This document shows positions 1 to 8,356 of a stretch of DNA of 64,000 nucleotides, in pieces. This DNA is from Pseudomonas sp. BCA17 (GTDB lineage Bacteria; Pseudomonadota; Gammaproteobacteria; Pseudomonadales; Pseudomonadaceae): assembly GCF_004519405.1 (NCBI RefSeq), contig NZ_SGWI01000004.1, forward strand, positions 310,001 through 374,000, written 5' to 3'. Each line of letters opens with the position of its first letter. Position 1 is the stretch's first letter. The notes below the pieces were generated by a model that searched no databases, was not told where the DNA came from, and saw nothing but the letters and a program-made list of their open reading frames with translations. A program made the position numbers and the translations under genes.

Positions 1-639
1 CTTTCCACTTGCCCCTTGTGCGGGTGGTGGCAAGTATTCAAAGAAATCTACCTTTGCACCAAGAGCCAGATATGGTTTGTCGAATGCGGTACAAGTGCAG
101 TCCTGTACAAATTTAATACAGTTGACATTACAATTCCGGCTGAAGAGGTGCGCCAATACTTGGTGGCAAAATACGAGGGCCGTTTCAACGTTCATCCACG
201 TCGACTCGAGGAAGTAGTCGCGAGTGTCTTCTCGAGTCACGGCTTCAGATCAGAGGTAACGTCCTATTCACGAGATGGGGGAATCGACGTTATCCTCCGT
301 GACGCGCTCGGTCGCCCTATAGCCATCCAAGTGAAGCGCTATAAGGGAGCAATCGAGGTGGCTTCTATCCGCGAGTTGCTTGGAGCTATGGTACTGAAAG
401 GCTTCACCAGGGGAGCCTTCGTCACTACCTCCACATTTCAGGCTGGCGGACAAGAGATGGTGAGGACCGCATCGGTTCGAGGCCTCGCCCTAGAGTTGAT
501 TGACGGTGCGCGATTTTTAAGCGGCCTTCAAATCGCCCAACTAATAGATTTCCGTCGGTATCCGCGGTTCCTTCAGGACGATGTCCTGGGTTCGCTGAAA
601 CTCCGGCTGGGCAATGAATACCACTGCAATTCCCTTTAA
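1..639 (+). CDS. Mrr-like restriction endonuclease domain protein (5' end outside window)
   Basis: The open frame runs from base 1, so the true start lies upstream; the TTG at 16 is only an arbitrary in-frame start. The first codons read CPLCGWW, and further Cys residues follow, which looks like a zinc ribbon. Counting from TTG 16, residues about 60-160 match the Mrr_cat/PD-(D/E)xK nuclease pattern: a helix with E66/E67, D91 in DGGIDV, and Q105-V-K107 in IQVKRYKG, the QxK form of the motif. A DNA-cleaving or DNA-binding role is inferred from the family. Such proteins act in restriction of foreign or modified DNA. There is no methylase partner in the window. It lies at the edge of a GC-poor accessory region. 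Confidence 0.75.
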   Translation, partial: LSTCPLCGWWQVFKEIYLCTKSQIWFVECGTSAVLYKFNTVDITIPAEEVRQYLVAKYEGRFNVHPRRLEEVVASVFSSHGFRSEVTSYSRDGGIDVILRDALGRPIAIQVKRYKGAIEVASIRELLGAMVLKGFTRGAFVTTSTFQAGGQEMVRTASVRGLALELIDGARFLSGLQIAQLIDFRRYPRFLQDDVLGSLKLRLGNEYHCNSL

Positions 640-788
640 GAACAGAGCACTTGCTTTGTTCATTCACCGCAGCAGCAAGATGCCTGACTGCGATAGGCAC
701 GGAAATCGGAATCAGGCCACAATATAACTCTGACTCCCCCACCCAACCTCATAAAACGTGAACCGTACTTTTCAGCCCTCCACTCCCC

Positions 789-2549
789 TCAATGCCCCTT
801 ATGATGCCCCACCCCCTCACCCGCTACTGACACGCTCGCCTGCGCCACTTTCCCCGACGCGGGAAGCACTCGAATGATGCTCATCATCCCCAGGTCTTCG
901 TGCCCCAGCAGGTGGCAGTGAAAGACAAAATCCCCCACCACTTCACCGCGAAAATCCATCAGCAGTGACACGCTGGGGTACGGGTCCTGTGCATTACCGG
1001 ACCAGGCCGGCACCTCGATGGTGTCCAGGTATTGCCCCACAATCCCCGGTGCCTGCGGCTCTTTACCGAAGTTGTTCTGCCCCTGCACATAAAAATGAAT
1101 CTGGTGGATGTGAAACACATGGTTTTCGGTGCTGCGGTTCTCGACAGACCACTGCTCCACCGTGCCTTGAGTGGTGGTAATACTCGGTGGCTGGTCGGGA
1201 TTGAACACGTGCGGCACTTGGCCGTCGACCGTCATGTAGAACTCGGTTTGGTTGGCGTTTTCGGAGAAGTACAAGTTGCGCTGGGCAACGACGGGGGCTT
1301 GCTTCAATCCGGCAAAGCGCTTTCCAGCCGTTTCGGAAATTGGTCGTGCAGGCAGGCTGGCAAGTTTTGCCTCGGTGTTAGCCCCTACGTCGAGCGTGAT
1401 CAGCGGGCGAGTCGGGTTGCAGTCGCCGTCCGCACCGGTGTTGATATTGGCCGTCATCAGCGTGGCTTTTTGCACGCCGACGCCAGGCATATTCGCCACG
1501 AATTCTACGCGCGACGCCGGCGGCAACCGGAAATGATTGACCGCAATGCTCTGGCCGGTGCCGCCCGTGCCGTCTTGAGAGTTGATTGGAACACCGTCGA
1601 TGGCTATCAAGTTAAGGGTCTGCGGCACGTTGTCGTAGACGAGGCTCAGGTCGAGTATTGAATCTGCGGAAATATTGGCGACCCGCCAAAACTGGGCCTG
1701 GCCCGGTGGGACTTGCATCTTGGCGGCGACAAAAAATACGTTGTTCTTATCGGTGTAGGAGTTGACCGGCACATTGTTCACGGTAACGTCGTGGAACGGC
1801 ACGTCGACCCCGCAGTTACCGGGCCCTTCCTTCAGGTTATTGAGCTGGCGCTGATCACGCAGAACCAGGACCTGTTGCGGTAGCCCCTGCACCGCTGGAA
1901 AAAACCGTTCGATCCCGTCCACAATCAATGCGCCAGTCGCGCCGCCCATGACGACCGGTTCGGAAATGCCGTGCACATGCGGGTGGTACCAGTACATCCC
2001 TGGTGGCTCGTCAGTGGGGAAGTCCAGGGTGTAGGTGAAGGTTTCGCCGGAATTGATGATGGTTTTGATCACCTCATCCCCGCCACATACCGGTGCGGTA
2101 TTGGTGCCGTGATAATGCAGGTTGACCGAGGTGCTGTTCATGAACTTGGCACCGCAATTGGGCGGGTCGAGCGCCATCGGCTTGATTCCCTGGGGCGTGT
2201 TGTTGGTGACCACCACCGTCAGTTTGTCGCCGGGCAGCACATGCAACGTGGGATTCTGCATGCCGTCGGGCGCCATGAAGCAATAAAGTGTACGGCCCTT
2301 GTCATCGACCGTTTGCTGATAAGAAAAGCTCACCGCCAGCGTGCCATTTTCACTGTAAAGCGCGGGCGGCGTGACTACGTGCGCGCCTTGGGCAAACCTT
2401 GGACACCCGCCGGGAATCGGCGCGATTGCTGCGCTCCTGATAGCGGCAGGCGCGGTTTGCGCCAATGTGCTGCCATGTGGGAGCAGGGATGACAGGAGTA
2501 CCACGCACGCCGATGCAGCAAGCGCCTTGATCGCTATAAGTCCATTCAT
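789..2549 (-). CDS. multicopper oxidase, exported
   Basis: A 586-residue periplasmic copper oxidase. The N-terminus is a signal peptide (hydrophobic stretch, then STLAQTAPA). The four copper-binding His clusters are visible: LHYHGTN, YWYHPHVHG, HVFHIHQIHF and the C-terminal FHCHLLGHEDLGMM carrying the type 1 Cys and Met. Families of this type oxidise Cu(I), Mn(II) or phenols; the substrate cannot be read from sequence. I chose ATG 2549 because GAGGTGA sits directly upstream; a GTG at 2555 is part of that ribosome site. The frame is intact. It points away from the carbamoyltransferase cluster and no copper-box was recognised in front of it. Confidence 0.92.
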   Translation of the reverse strand: MNGLIAIKALAASACVVLLSSLLPHGSTLAQTAPAAIRSAAIAPIPGGCPRFAQGAHVVTPPALYSENGTLAVSFSYQQTVDDKGRTLYCFMAPDGMQNPTLHVLPGDKLTVVVTNNTPQGIKPMALDPPNCGAKFMNSTSVNLHYHGTNTAPVCGGDEVIKTIINSGETFTYTLDFPTDEPPGMYWYHPHVHGISEPVVMGGATGALIVDGIERFFPAVQGLPQQVLVLRDQRQLNNLKEGPGNCGVDVPFHDVTVNNVPVNSYTDKNNVFFVAAKMQVPPGQAQFWRVANISADSILDLSLVYDNVPQTLNLIAIDGVPINSQDGTGGTGQSIAVNHFRLPPASRVEFVANMPGVGVQKATLMTANINTGADGDCNPTRPLITLDVGANTEAKLASLPARPISETAGKRFAGLKQAPVVAQRNLYFSENANQTEFYMTVDGQVPHVFNPDQPPSITTTQGTVEQWSVENRSTENHVFHIHQIHFYVQGQNNFGKEPQAPGIVGQYLDTIEVPAWSGNAQDPYPSVSLLMDFRGEVVGDFVFHCHLLGHEDLGMMSIIRVLPASGKVAQASVSVAGEGVGHHKGH

Positions 2550-2836
2550 GTTCACCTCGTCATTGAGAGCGACCGGGTGTACGCCTACTGCGCATCACCA
2601 CTGCAATTGAACAACCGTATGAGGGAAGAGGCGCCTATCTGACTGGAACAAACGCTGCGACACGCGGGGCGGCTGCCCTTGTGACATTCCACATCATATC
2701 CTGCCAATCCTGAGCGACAGACTAGCTCAGCCGTTACAAGGGTGAGCGGCGTTGAAAGATCATTGAGTTATAAAAGCAATAGCAAAATGACATCGCGCGA
2801 AAAAGATGATGGCATCTTGCGTCAGGATAAGGTCAC

Positions 2837-2899
2837 GTGTCAGGGGAATACTCAATCCCGGATTTGCTAAAAAGATGTATGAAAATCAACTCGCGTTAG
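2837..2899 (+). pseudogene. truncated copy of the 45-aa ORF found at 10505
   Basis: GTG 2837, preceded by AAGG (2829-2832), encodes a 20-aa peptide beginning SGEYSIPDLLKRCMK and then stops. The 45-aa ORF at 10505 begins PDDYSLSDLLERRPKK. The DNA also aligns upstream (gataaggt versus gatgaggt) and through CGGATTTGCT. I infer a decayed copy of the same element end. Confidence 0.5.
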
Positions 2900-3200
2900 A
2901 AGCGACACTAATAGAGTTTGCTCTCCATAGTGAAAAGTCAGGCTGAGTGAGGTTGGTAATAACGTATGGGGTGCTCTTTCGTAATAGGTAAAAACGCTGG
3001 GTACATCAAGCAGGGCTTGGCCAAGCTAAGAATTAAACACTTTTGACGAAGCACGCCATTATTATTTTCAGGTATGCGGTGGAATTGGGGGACAGCCTCT
3101 GCATATGGGCTTAATACGTAACGCCACAGCCACAAGGATTTAACTGAATTTTCGGGCAATCCATAGTTATAACCAAAAGCCATGTCAGAATTTTCTTATG

Positions 3201-3210
3201 GAAAATTTTC
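3201..3210. promoter_or_regulatory. AT-rich palindrome, possible operator
   Basis: GAAAATTTTC is a perfect palindrome and the symmetry extends outward (TATG at 3197-3200, ATA at 3211-3213) with one bulged G. It lies about 170 bases before the carbamoyltransferase start. A regulator-binding role is only a guess. Confidence 0.3.
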
Positions 3211-3337
3211 ATAGGAGCGTCACAATCCCATGCTACGGTTTTTTCGTCAGAGGGCAGGATCGCCCACTTGGGACTATTAAACGGTCCACTGGACGCCAGG
3301 GAATATTCTGAGGACAGAGTTATGGGCGGTACTGATG

Positions 3338-3359
3338 CAGTGATCTCTGATAATCACTG
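3338..3359 (+). promoter_or_regulatory. leader hairpin before carbamoyltransferase
   Basis: CAGTGAT (3338-3344) and ATCACTG (3353-3359) form a perfect 7-bp stem with an 8-base loop. It ends 13 bases before the ribosome site GGAG (3373-3376). It has no T-run, so it is not a terminator. It could affect mRNA stability or translation. Confidence 0.4.
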
Positions 3360-3381
3360 AACTGCAAAACATGGAGTTGTT

Positions 3382-5097
3382 ATGATAGTTTTAGGAATTA
3401 CTAACAATGATTTATCAGGTGCCTGCCTGGTGCGCGACGACCGAATTCTCTCTGCGGTAAGTGAAGAACGGTTTACCCGTATCAAAGATGACAAAGTCTG
3501 GCCTGCGCAATCTATTTCATTTGTACTGAGTGAAGCGGGTATTAGTTTAGAGGACGTAGACTATGTGGCCTATGGCTGGAACGCAGGCTTCACAGTTGAA
3601 AAGCACTTACCTTTATATTTCGACCGTATTGTAGATGAAGTCAAGAACAACCCTGATGGGCTACCTCTTTTTCGTAAACGTATTGCTGACGAAATCAGCA
3701 ATGACAAGGAAAAAAGAGCTGAGTTCGATAAGTTTATCTCAGATAACGCGTTGTCCGCCTACTACATAGACCATCATGAATGCCACGCGTTGGGTGCTTA
3801 TGTATGCTCCCCCTTTGATGAAGCTTTAACCTTGACATGTGATGGGCGAGGTGATTTCCAATCACTGACGCTAACACATTACACACCCAACGAAACCACG
3901 GTATTACAGCGTGAAACAAGCATTGATAGTCTGGGGTACTTCTACGGACGTATCACCCATCTACTAGGTTACAAACCTAATCGTCATGAAGGTAAGATCA
4001 CAGGGTTGGCTGCATTCGGCGATCCTGAGAAATTGCTTGGCGTGATGCGACAAATGATTAATGTCGAGGATGGGCGCATCAGAGCCAAATGCGGAGACCT
4101 TTTCCTGCCTTCGTATAATGGTTATAGCGACACTTTACAGACTTTACTAGCGCAGGAAAAACCGGAAGATATCGCAGCCGCCGTTCAACGCCATGTTGAA
4201 GACATGCTTGTCAAAGTCGTAACTTACCATCTAGAAAATATAGGGACTAGCAACCTTTGCTTAGCTGGTGGTGTATTTGGCAACGTGAAGCTTAACCAGC
4301 GTTTACGAGAAATCCCTAACGTGAGTAACGTCTATGTGCTGCCATGCATGGGAGACGGTGGCCTAGCATTGGCTGCTGCAGTGGGTGCTGCTTACCTGGA
4401 AAAAGGCACTCGATTCAAAAACCCGGCGATGACGCTGGGCCCATCAGCACGTAGTGTTTCACAAAATATAAACCTCATAAATCGTGACTATCCTGAATTG
4501 GGTTATCACAACCCGACCAATATCATTGAAACGCTCGTAGATGCTTTAATGGAAAACCAGGTTCTAGGAATGTTCAAAGGAAAAATGGAGTTTGGCCCGA
4601 GGTCGCTGTGCAACAGGAGTATCGTCTACCATGCCAAAGACGCTGATGTGAACGACTGGCTCAACAAACGGATGCACCGAACTGAGTTTATGCCATTTGG
4701 CCCAGTGACAGCTGTCGAGCAGGCCGCCGAATGCTATATCGGCTGGTCCGAAGAGCAGATTGCCGCTGATACCATGACAATGACATATGATTGCCATCCG
4801 CAGTTTATCGAGGCCAGCCCCGCTGTCGTGCATATTGACGGTACCGCTAGACCGCAGGTAATTCGTCCTGAAGCTGATGGGTTTATGCATAAACTGCTAA
4901 ATGCCTGGCACTCTCGAACAGGGCAATCTGCTTTGATAAACACTTCTTTCAATCGTCATGAAGAGCCGATTGTATGCTCGTCACAAGATGCCTTGGCTGC
5001 CCTTAAGGAAGGCATGGTCGATTTGGTAGTTATGAGCGAGTCGTTAATCGTATGGCGTAAAAACAAGAACAGTTTCGCATTACAGCGCTTTGAGTAA
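3382..5097 (+). CDS. NodU/CmcH/TobZ-family carbamoyltransferase
   Basis: A 571-aa enzyme of the family that transfers a carbamoyl group from carbamoyl phosphate, through carbamoyl-adenylate, to a hydroxyl of a small molecule (nodulation factor, cephem, tobramycin). The N-terminal Kae1-like part has the metal-binding HxxxH at H131/H135 (DHHECHA) and the glycine-rich CLAGGVFGNVKLN. The C-terminal part has EFGPRSLCNRSI and ALINTSFNRHEEPIV, both family hallmarks. The length is normal and GGAG (3373-3376) supports ATG 3382. A strong terminator follows at once, then a transporter, phosphatase and YdcF-like gene. The acceptor is unknown. Carbamoyltransferases also occur in pseudomonad vinylglycine toxin clusters, but no aminotransferase, ligase or NRPS is present here. 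Confidence 0.93.
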   Translation: MIVLGITNNDLSGACLVRDDRILSAVSEERFTRIKDDKVWPAQSISFVLSEAGISLEDVDYVAYGWNAGFTVEKHLPLYFDRIVDEVKNNPDGLPLFRKRIADEISNDKEKRAEFDKFISDNALSAYYIDHHECHALGAYVCSPFDEALTLTCDGRGDFQSLTLTHYTPNETTVLQRETSIDSLGYFYGRITHLLGYKPNRHEGKITGLAAFGDPEKLLGVMRQMINVEDGRIRAKCGDLFLPSYNGYSDTLQTLLAQEKPEDIAAAVQRHVEDMLVKVVTYHLENIGTSNLCLAGGVFGNVKLNQRLREIPNVSNVYVLPCMGDGGLALAAAVGAAYLEKGTRFKNPAMTLGPSARSVSQNINLINRDYPELGYHNPTNIIETLVDALMENQVLGMFKGKMEFGPRSLCNRSIVYHAKDADVNDWLNKRMHRTEFMPFGPVTAVEQAAECYIGWSEEQIAADTMTMTYDCHPQFIEASPAVVHIDGTARPQVIRPEADGFMHKLLNAWHSRTGQSALINTSFNRHEEPIVCSSQDALAALKEGMVDLVVMSESLIVWRKNKNSFALQRFE

Positions 5098-5111
5098 GAC
5101 CGATTGGCTTA

Positions 5112-5134
5112 GGGGCTTTATAAAGCCCCTTTTT
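5112..5134 (+). terminator. intrinsic terminator after carbamoyltransferase
   Basis: GGGGCTTTATAAAGCCCC (5112-5129) is a perfect 18-base palindrome followed by five T. It lies 14 bases after the stop codon and 37 bases before the transporter start, so the cluster may be two transcription units or an attenuated one. Confidence 0.9.
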
Positions 5135-5171
5135 CAAAGTTGGTGTTCTGCTGTTTTTATCTGGTGACCCG

Positions 5172-6347
5172 ATGTACATGATATTTTTTGGTTTTTTTGC
5201 AGCTGAGGGCATTATCTATCCATTCTGGCCAACCTGGCTGGATACCCTAGGATTTAGCGCCGGCCAGATAGGTTTGCTGATCGCGGCAGCTTATTGGCCT
5301 CAAATTGCAACAGGGGTGTTGATTACATACGTCGCGGACTGGCGTGTAGATCAAATTTACCTGGCCGCACTACTAAGTTTTTCAGCAGCAGTGAGTACTC
5401 TGCTGTTTTATTTCCTACCCACCTCTCTATTAATTTTTATCACGCTGAGCATTTCGTTCGGCGGCGTATGGATGGTCGTGCTGCCTCTGTCCGAGTCGTA
5501 TCTGCTCAAACGAGACAAACAGTCCATTCAAAATTACGGCTGGGTAAGAGCGGTTGGCTCTTCAGCATTTATTTTAATGTCGACACTGGGTGGTATTTTT
5601 TTTACTATTTATGGGCTTTCCTGGGTGCCTGTCATCGCTGCTGCAAGCATGACCTTTACAGGCTTGAGTTGCCTATGGCTAAGACATCGAATTCCAAATA
5701 CAAAATTATCTGGTAATACTCAGATCGCTAAAAAGCCAGATTGGAGACGGCTATTCGAAAACAAAATACTGCTACTTGCAATCGCTTCTGCAGGCATAAT
5801 CCAATTAAGTCACACGCTATACTTCGCCACAATCTCAATAAACTGGGGACTTAAAGGCTACTCATCGACTACAGTTGGATTATTCTGGTCAGTCGCTGTG
5901 TTTGCTGAAATTACATACTTTGCATTCTCAAACAAAATTTTAAGATTTTTCTCTCCGCTATCTATCGTAGTTCTATCCAGTTTATGTGCATCGCTTCGCT
6001 GGGCGTTTTTCTCTAATAGCGACGCTGTATCACTAATCATTATAGGACAGTGCATGCACGCGCTGAGTTTTGCTGCTTATCACACGGCAATTATGCGCTT
6101 TATCCGCGATCACGCTCCGCAAGACATCCAGATTTTAACTCAGGGTTTCTATTATTCTTTCGCAGTAGCAATACCAATGGGGCTAGCCACGCCTCTTTCC
6201 GGCTACCTTTACGAGATAATGCCCAATGGCTCTTTTTATGTAATGGCAATTATAGCCTTACTCGGCGCGCTACTAGCCTTAATCGCTCATCAAAAAATGC
6301 GGAACTCTAAACATGATGGCACACACGTTTACAGCGGTCTGTTTTGA
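5172..6347 (+). CDS. MFS transporter (MFS_1_like / PPP-type)
   Basis: A 391-aa integral membrane protein with about 12 hydrophobic segments. The N-terminus (FFGFFAAEGIIYPFWPTWL) matches the MFS_1_like/HcaT-type group of small permeases, followed by a typical segment around GLLIAAAYWPQIATGVLITYVADW. Given the genes around it, export or uptake of the carbamoylated product or its precursor is a reasonable inference; direction and substrate cannot be told. The ribosome site is weak (GGTGA 5164-5168). Its end overlaps the next gene by 35 bases, indicating translational coupling. Confidence 0.85.
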   Translation: MYMIFFGFFAAEGIIYPFWPTWLDTLGFSAGQIGLLIAAAYWPQIATGVLITYVADWRVDQIYLAALLSFSAAVSTLLFYFLPTSLLIFITLSISFGGVWMVVLPLSESYLLKRDKQSIQNYGWVRAVGSSAFILMSTLGGIFFTIYGLSWVPVIAAASMTFTGLSCLWLRHRIPNTKLSGNTQIAKKPDWRRLFENKILLLAIASAGIIQLSHTLYFATISINWGLKGYSSTTVGLFWSVAVFAEITYFAFSNKILRFFSPLSIVVLSSLCASLRWAFFSNSDAVSLIIIGQCMHALSFAAYHTAIMRFIRDHAPQDIQILTQGFYYSFAVAIPMGLATPLSGYLYEIMPNGSFYVMAIIALLGALLALIAHQKMRNSKHDGTHVYSGLF

Positions 6348-7020
6348 TATGGACGGTGTTCTTATTCAGTCACGGGAAGTTATTGAGCATGCTTGGACTA
6401 GCGTGGCGCGCGAGTACGGCGTTGAAGTTAGTCAGAATTTTATCCATGAACACATCCATGGTCGACCAGGGGAGTATACTCTTCAAGCTCTCTTTCCTAA
6501 CTTCAGCCAACCCACCCGCAGCATAATCAAAAAACAAGTAGATGCGGCTGAAGAGGTCGCTGTCTGTTTGTTGGTACCTGGGGTGGCAAAGCTAATTTCT
6601 CAATTGCGGGAACGCTCAATTCCGTTGGCATTGGTAACCAGTAGTTGGCCCGCTCGTATCGCCTACGTACTCGATCATCATGGGCTAGAAGCTACCTTTG
6701 AATGTATAGTCTCACGCGAGGATGTCAGCAATGGAAAGCCAGCGCCTGACTGTTATCAGCTGGCGGCTCGAAAGCTAAACACCCCCATAAATGAGTGCCT
6801 TGTCTTCGAAGACTCCGTAAGCGGTGTCCAGTCGGCTGTAAGCAGTGGTGCATGTTGTCTCGGCATCAGCAATGACTTTTCGCTAAGCAACTACGGCGCC
6901 AAGGCGGTGTACACCGACTTTAACGCCCTGCCAATTATAGAAAGTTTGGCACCAACCTCTCTTTTTAATGAAAATGGCCTGATTCTCGGCAACCATAGTT
7001 CTAGGAGTTTAACTTCTTAA
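6313..7020 (+). CDS. HAD-superfamily phosphatase (beta-phosphoglucomutase-like)
   Basis: A 235-aa HAD subfamily IA hydrolase. Motif I is FDMDGVL with nucleophile D12 and acid D14; motif II is ALVTSS; motif III is the Lys in NGKPAPDCY; motif IV is FEDSVSG. All catalytic residues are present, so it should be an active phosphatase or phosphomutase on a small phosphorylated compound. ATG 6316 is an alternative start. It overlaps the transporter upstream by 35 bases and the next gene by one base (TAATG), so it is part of an operon. It may dephosphorylate an intermediate of the carbamoyltransferase pathway (inference). Confidence 0.9.
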   Translation: MMAHTFTAVCFDMDGVLIQSREVIEHAWTSVAREYGVEVSQNFIHEHIHGRPGEYTLQALFPNFSQPTRSIIKKQVDAAEEVAVCLLVPGVAKLISQLRERSIPLALVTSSWPARIAYVLDHHGLEATFECIVSREDVSNGKPAPDCYQLAARKLNTPINECLVFEDSVSGVQSAVSSGACCLGISNDFSLSNYGAKAVYTDFNALPIIESLAPTSLFNENGLILGNHSSRSLTS

Positions 7021-7649
7021 TGACATCAACACTAAAGTATGCCGCTATTCTCTGGGAGTTCTTATCTGAAGGACGTCAGCATGAAAAGTGTGACTTGTTA
7101 GTAGTCTGTGGATCGTACGATCTTCGTGTCTGCGATTACGCTTGCGAATTGCTTCGCAAGGGAGTAGCTGAACATTTATTGTTCACAGGCAATACCGGTA
7201 ACTGGACTAGACATTTATGGGATAAAACTGAAGCCGAAATTTTTGCTCAGCGTGCACTAGACCTCGGCGTTTTACATGAGCAATTCAGCCTAGAAAAACG
7301 AGCAACCAACTTTGCTGAAAATATCGCCTTTGCCAAAGAAATGTTCCCACAAATAAAGAGCGCTACTTTTCTTACCAAGCCAAACTCAATCCGCCGAGTA
7401 AAATTGACTTTACCCATCCAGTGGGCGGGCCTTGACGCGTGGGTTGATGCGCCGAGGTATTGTTTCCCTGAGCAAACTTCCAATCAGGTGGGAGTGCTCG
7501 GATTAATCGATGAAATGGTGGGCGATATACAGCGTATTATGGTGTATCCAAAACAGGGATTTCAAATTGAAGAAGAAATACCGAAAAAAGTCCAGGCGGC
7601 CTGGAAGTACTTAATTGAGCAGGGGTTTAAAAACCACCTTATCAGTTAA
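7020..7649 (+). CDS. YdcF/SanA-like DUF218 protein
   Basis: A 209-aa protein that follows the DUF218 pattern: LLVVCGSYDLRVCDYACELLRKGVAEHLLFTG in place of the glycine-rich first strand, then TEAEIFAQRALDLGV, LEKRATNFAENIAFAKEMF and a later FLTKPNSIRRV. The TNFAEN block corresponds to the conserved TxxN motif. There is no membrane anchor, unlike SanA; E. coli YdcF is likewise soluble and binds S-adenosylmethionine. Its biochemical role is not settled in general. The 1-base overlap with the HAD gene places it in the same operon. It is the last gene of the cluster; degraded DNA follows immediately. Confidence 0.82.
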   Translation: MTSTLKYAAILWEFLSEGRQHEKCDLLVVCGSYDLRVCDYACELLRKGVAEHLLFTGNTGNWTRHLWDKTEAEIFAQRALDLGVLHEQFSLEKRATNFAENIAFAKEMFPQIKSATFLTKPNSIRRVKLTLPIQWAGLDAWVDAPRYCFPEQTSNQVGVLGLIDEMVGDIQRIMVYPKQGFQIEEEIPKKVQAAWKYLIEQGFKNHLIS

Positions 7650-7650
7650 T

Positions 7651-7850
7651 ATGAAACGGACGTTTCTGGACGTATCACTTTGTGGTGCCTACAAGGGAAA
7701 CCCGTTAGTCCACGTAATCCACAGTTGGCCATGCGGGATGTCACGCATCCTGCCCAGCCACTATTATCGCCCGTTCAATAACACCTGACAGGGGCCAGCT
7801 TCATCTCCCGTCGCTTGATCCAGGCTTGGGCAACGTGTTTACGGTCGAAG
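7651..7850 (+). pseudogene. decayed PhzF-family gene remnant
   Basis: ATG 7651 starts a frame reading KRTFLDVSLCGAYKGNPL, close to the PhzF/YddE start (...DVFT..YKGNPLAVV), ending at TGA 7786. A second frame (7751 onward) reads PATIIARSITPDRGQLHL, resembling the next PhzF block (PATDYR.RIFTP..ELPF). I infer a phzF-like gene broken by at least one frameshift and truncated. The similarity is from memory of the family, not an alignment. Confidence 0.45.
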
Positions 7851-7860
7851 GTTTAGTTTG

Positions 7861-7880
7861 GCCCCGATGATGGATTGGAC
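7861..7880 (+). repeat. dusA 5'-end fragment, att-like scar
   Basis: GCCCCGATGATGGATTGGAC matches dusA 14508-14527 at 19 of 20 bases and in the same sense encodes the DusA APMMDWT motif. The sequences diverge shortly after it. It is the size expected of an attachment core left by integration into dusA. Confidence 0.65.
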
Positions 7881-8061
7881 TAACTCTATGTACTACCCCA
7901 ATATCTATTGAGAAAACTGGCGCACACCTCATCCCGTACCACTTTTTTACCACTCTTTCGAAAAAGAAAGCATTCATCCTTGCAGGTGCCCTTACGCCAC
8001 TACCATGACATCATCGAATCTACCGCCCTATTTCCATCTCAAGAAAATAAGGATTTTTTCG

Positions 8062-8150
8062 ATGAAACAGAGCCGCCGTCGATCAAGTCCAGTTTCAGAT
8101 ATTCGCATGGTCCTACGCTTTTCCGTCGCTCCATGACGGTTTGGACATAG
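8062..8150 (+). pseudogene. dusA 5'-end remnant
   Basis: An ATG at 8062 with AAGGA (8050-8054) upstream opens a 24-codon frame that ends in LRFSVAP and then stops; intact DusA has SRRFSVAPMMDW. The DNA from 8116 to 8146 (cgcttNtccgtcgcNcc..atga) aligns with dusA 14497-14527 with one deleted base. I infer a displaced, frameshifted start of dusA. Confidence 0.6.
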
Positions 8151-8202
8151 CACTTCTCAAACCGCCGGCAGTCTGGCTTAAAGTATTAAGCCGTGGATCT
8201 CT

Positions 8203-8231
8203 TAGCAATTTCCAAGCAAGCATCAATTTGG
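8203..8231. repeat. element-end repeat, copy 1
   Basis: AAGCAAGCATCAATTTGG (8214-8231) recurs with one mismatch at 10444-10461; over 29 bases 25 match. Both copies lie about 60-90 bases downstream of a dusA 5' fragment, which suggests the shared end of related integrated elements. Confidence 0.6.
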
Positions 8232-8356
8232 AACGCTCAACGTAACCGTCCGCGCAAGGCACCATGTTTCGGTGATACGACCTAATCAACCAGTCGCATA
8301 AATAGGATCGCAAGCCCGGTCCGTCAACACGGCTTAAGTTACCGAAAAAGGCCTTA

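Larger units (their letters stand above)
2550..3381. other. GC-poor intergenic region with element remnant and leader structures
   Basis: About 830 bases without a convincing full gene. It contains a truncated relative (2837-2899) of the 45-aa ORF at 10505, a palindrome around GAAAATTTTC (3201-3210), and a hairpin (3338-3359) just before the carbamoyltransferase ribosome site. An 81-codon minus-strand frame (2938-3183) has no ribosome site and no recognisable family. Confidence 0.6.
7650..8356. other. region of degraded DNA between YdcF-like gene and SDR gene
   Basis: About 700 bases with no intact gene. It holds the phzF-like remnant, two dusA 5' fragments (7861 and 8062-8150) and the element-end repeat at 8203-8231. 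Short frames such as 7908-8150 run through these remnants and are not considered genes. Confidence 0.7.

Noticed and set aside
2938..3183. 81-codon minus-strand frame upstream of the carbamoyltransferase gene
   Set aside because: No ribosome site, no recognised family; lies in GC-poor leader DNA where chance frames are less expected, so kept only as a note.
7908..8150. 80-codon plus-strand frame
   Set aside because: It runs through the dusA-derived remnant in the wrong frame and looks like decayed DNA.
8232..8300. Third copy of the 45-aa ORF after the first element-end repeat
   Set aside because: Some alignment around GGCACCATG is possible but too weak to claim.
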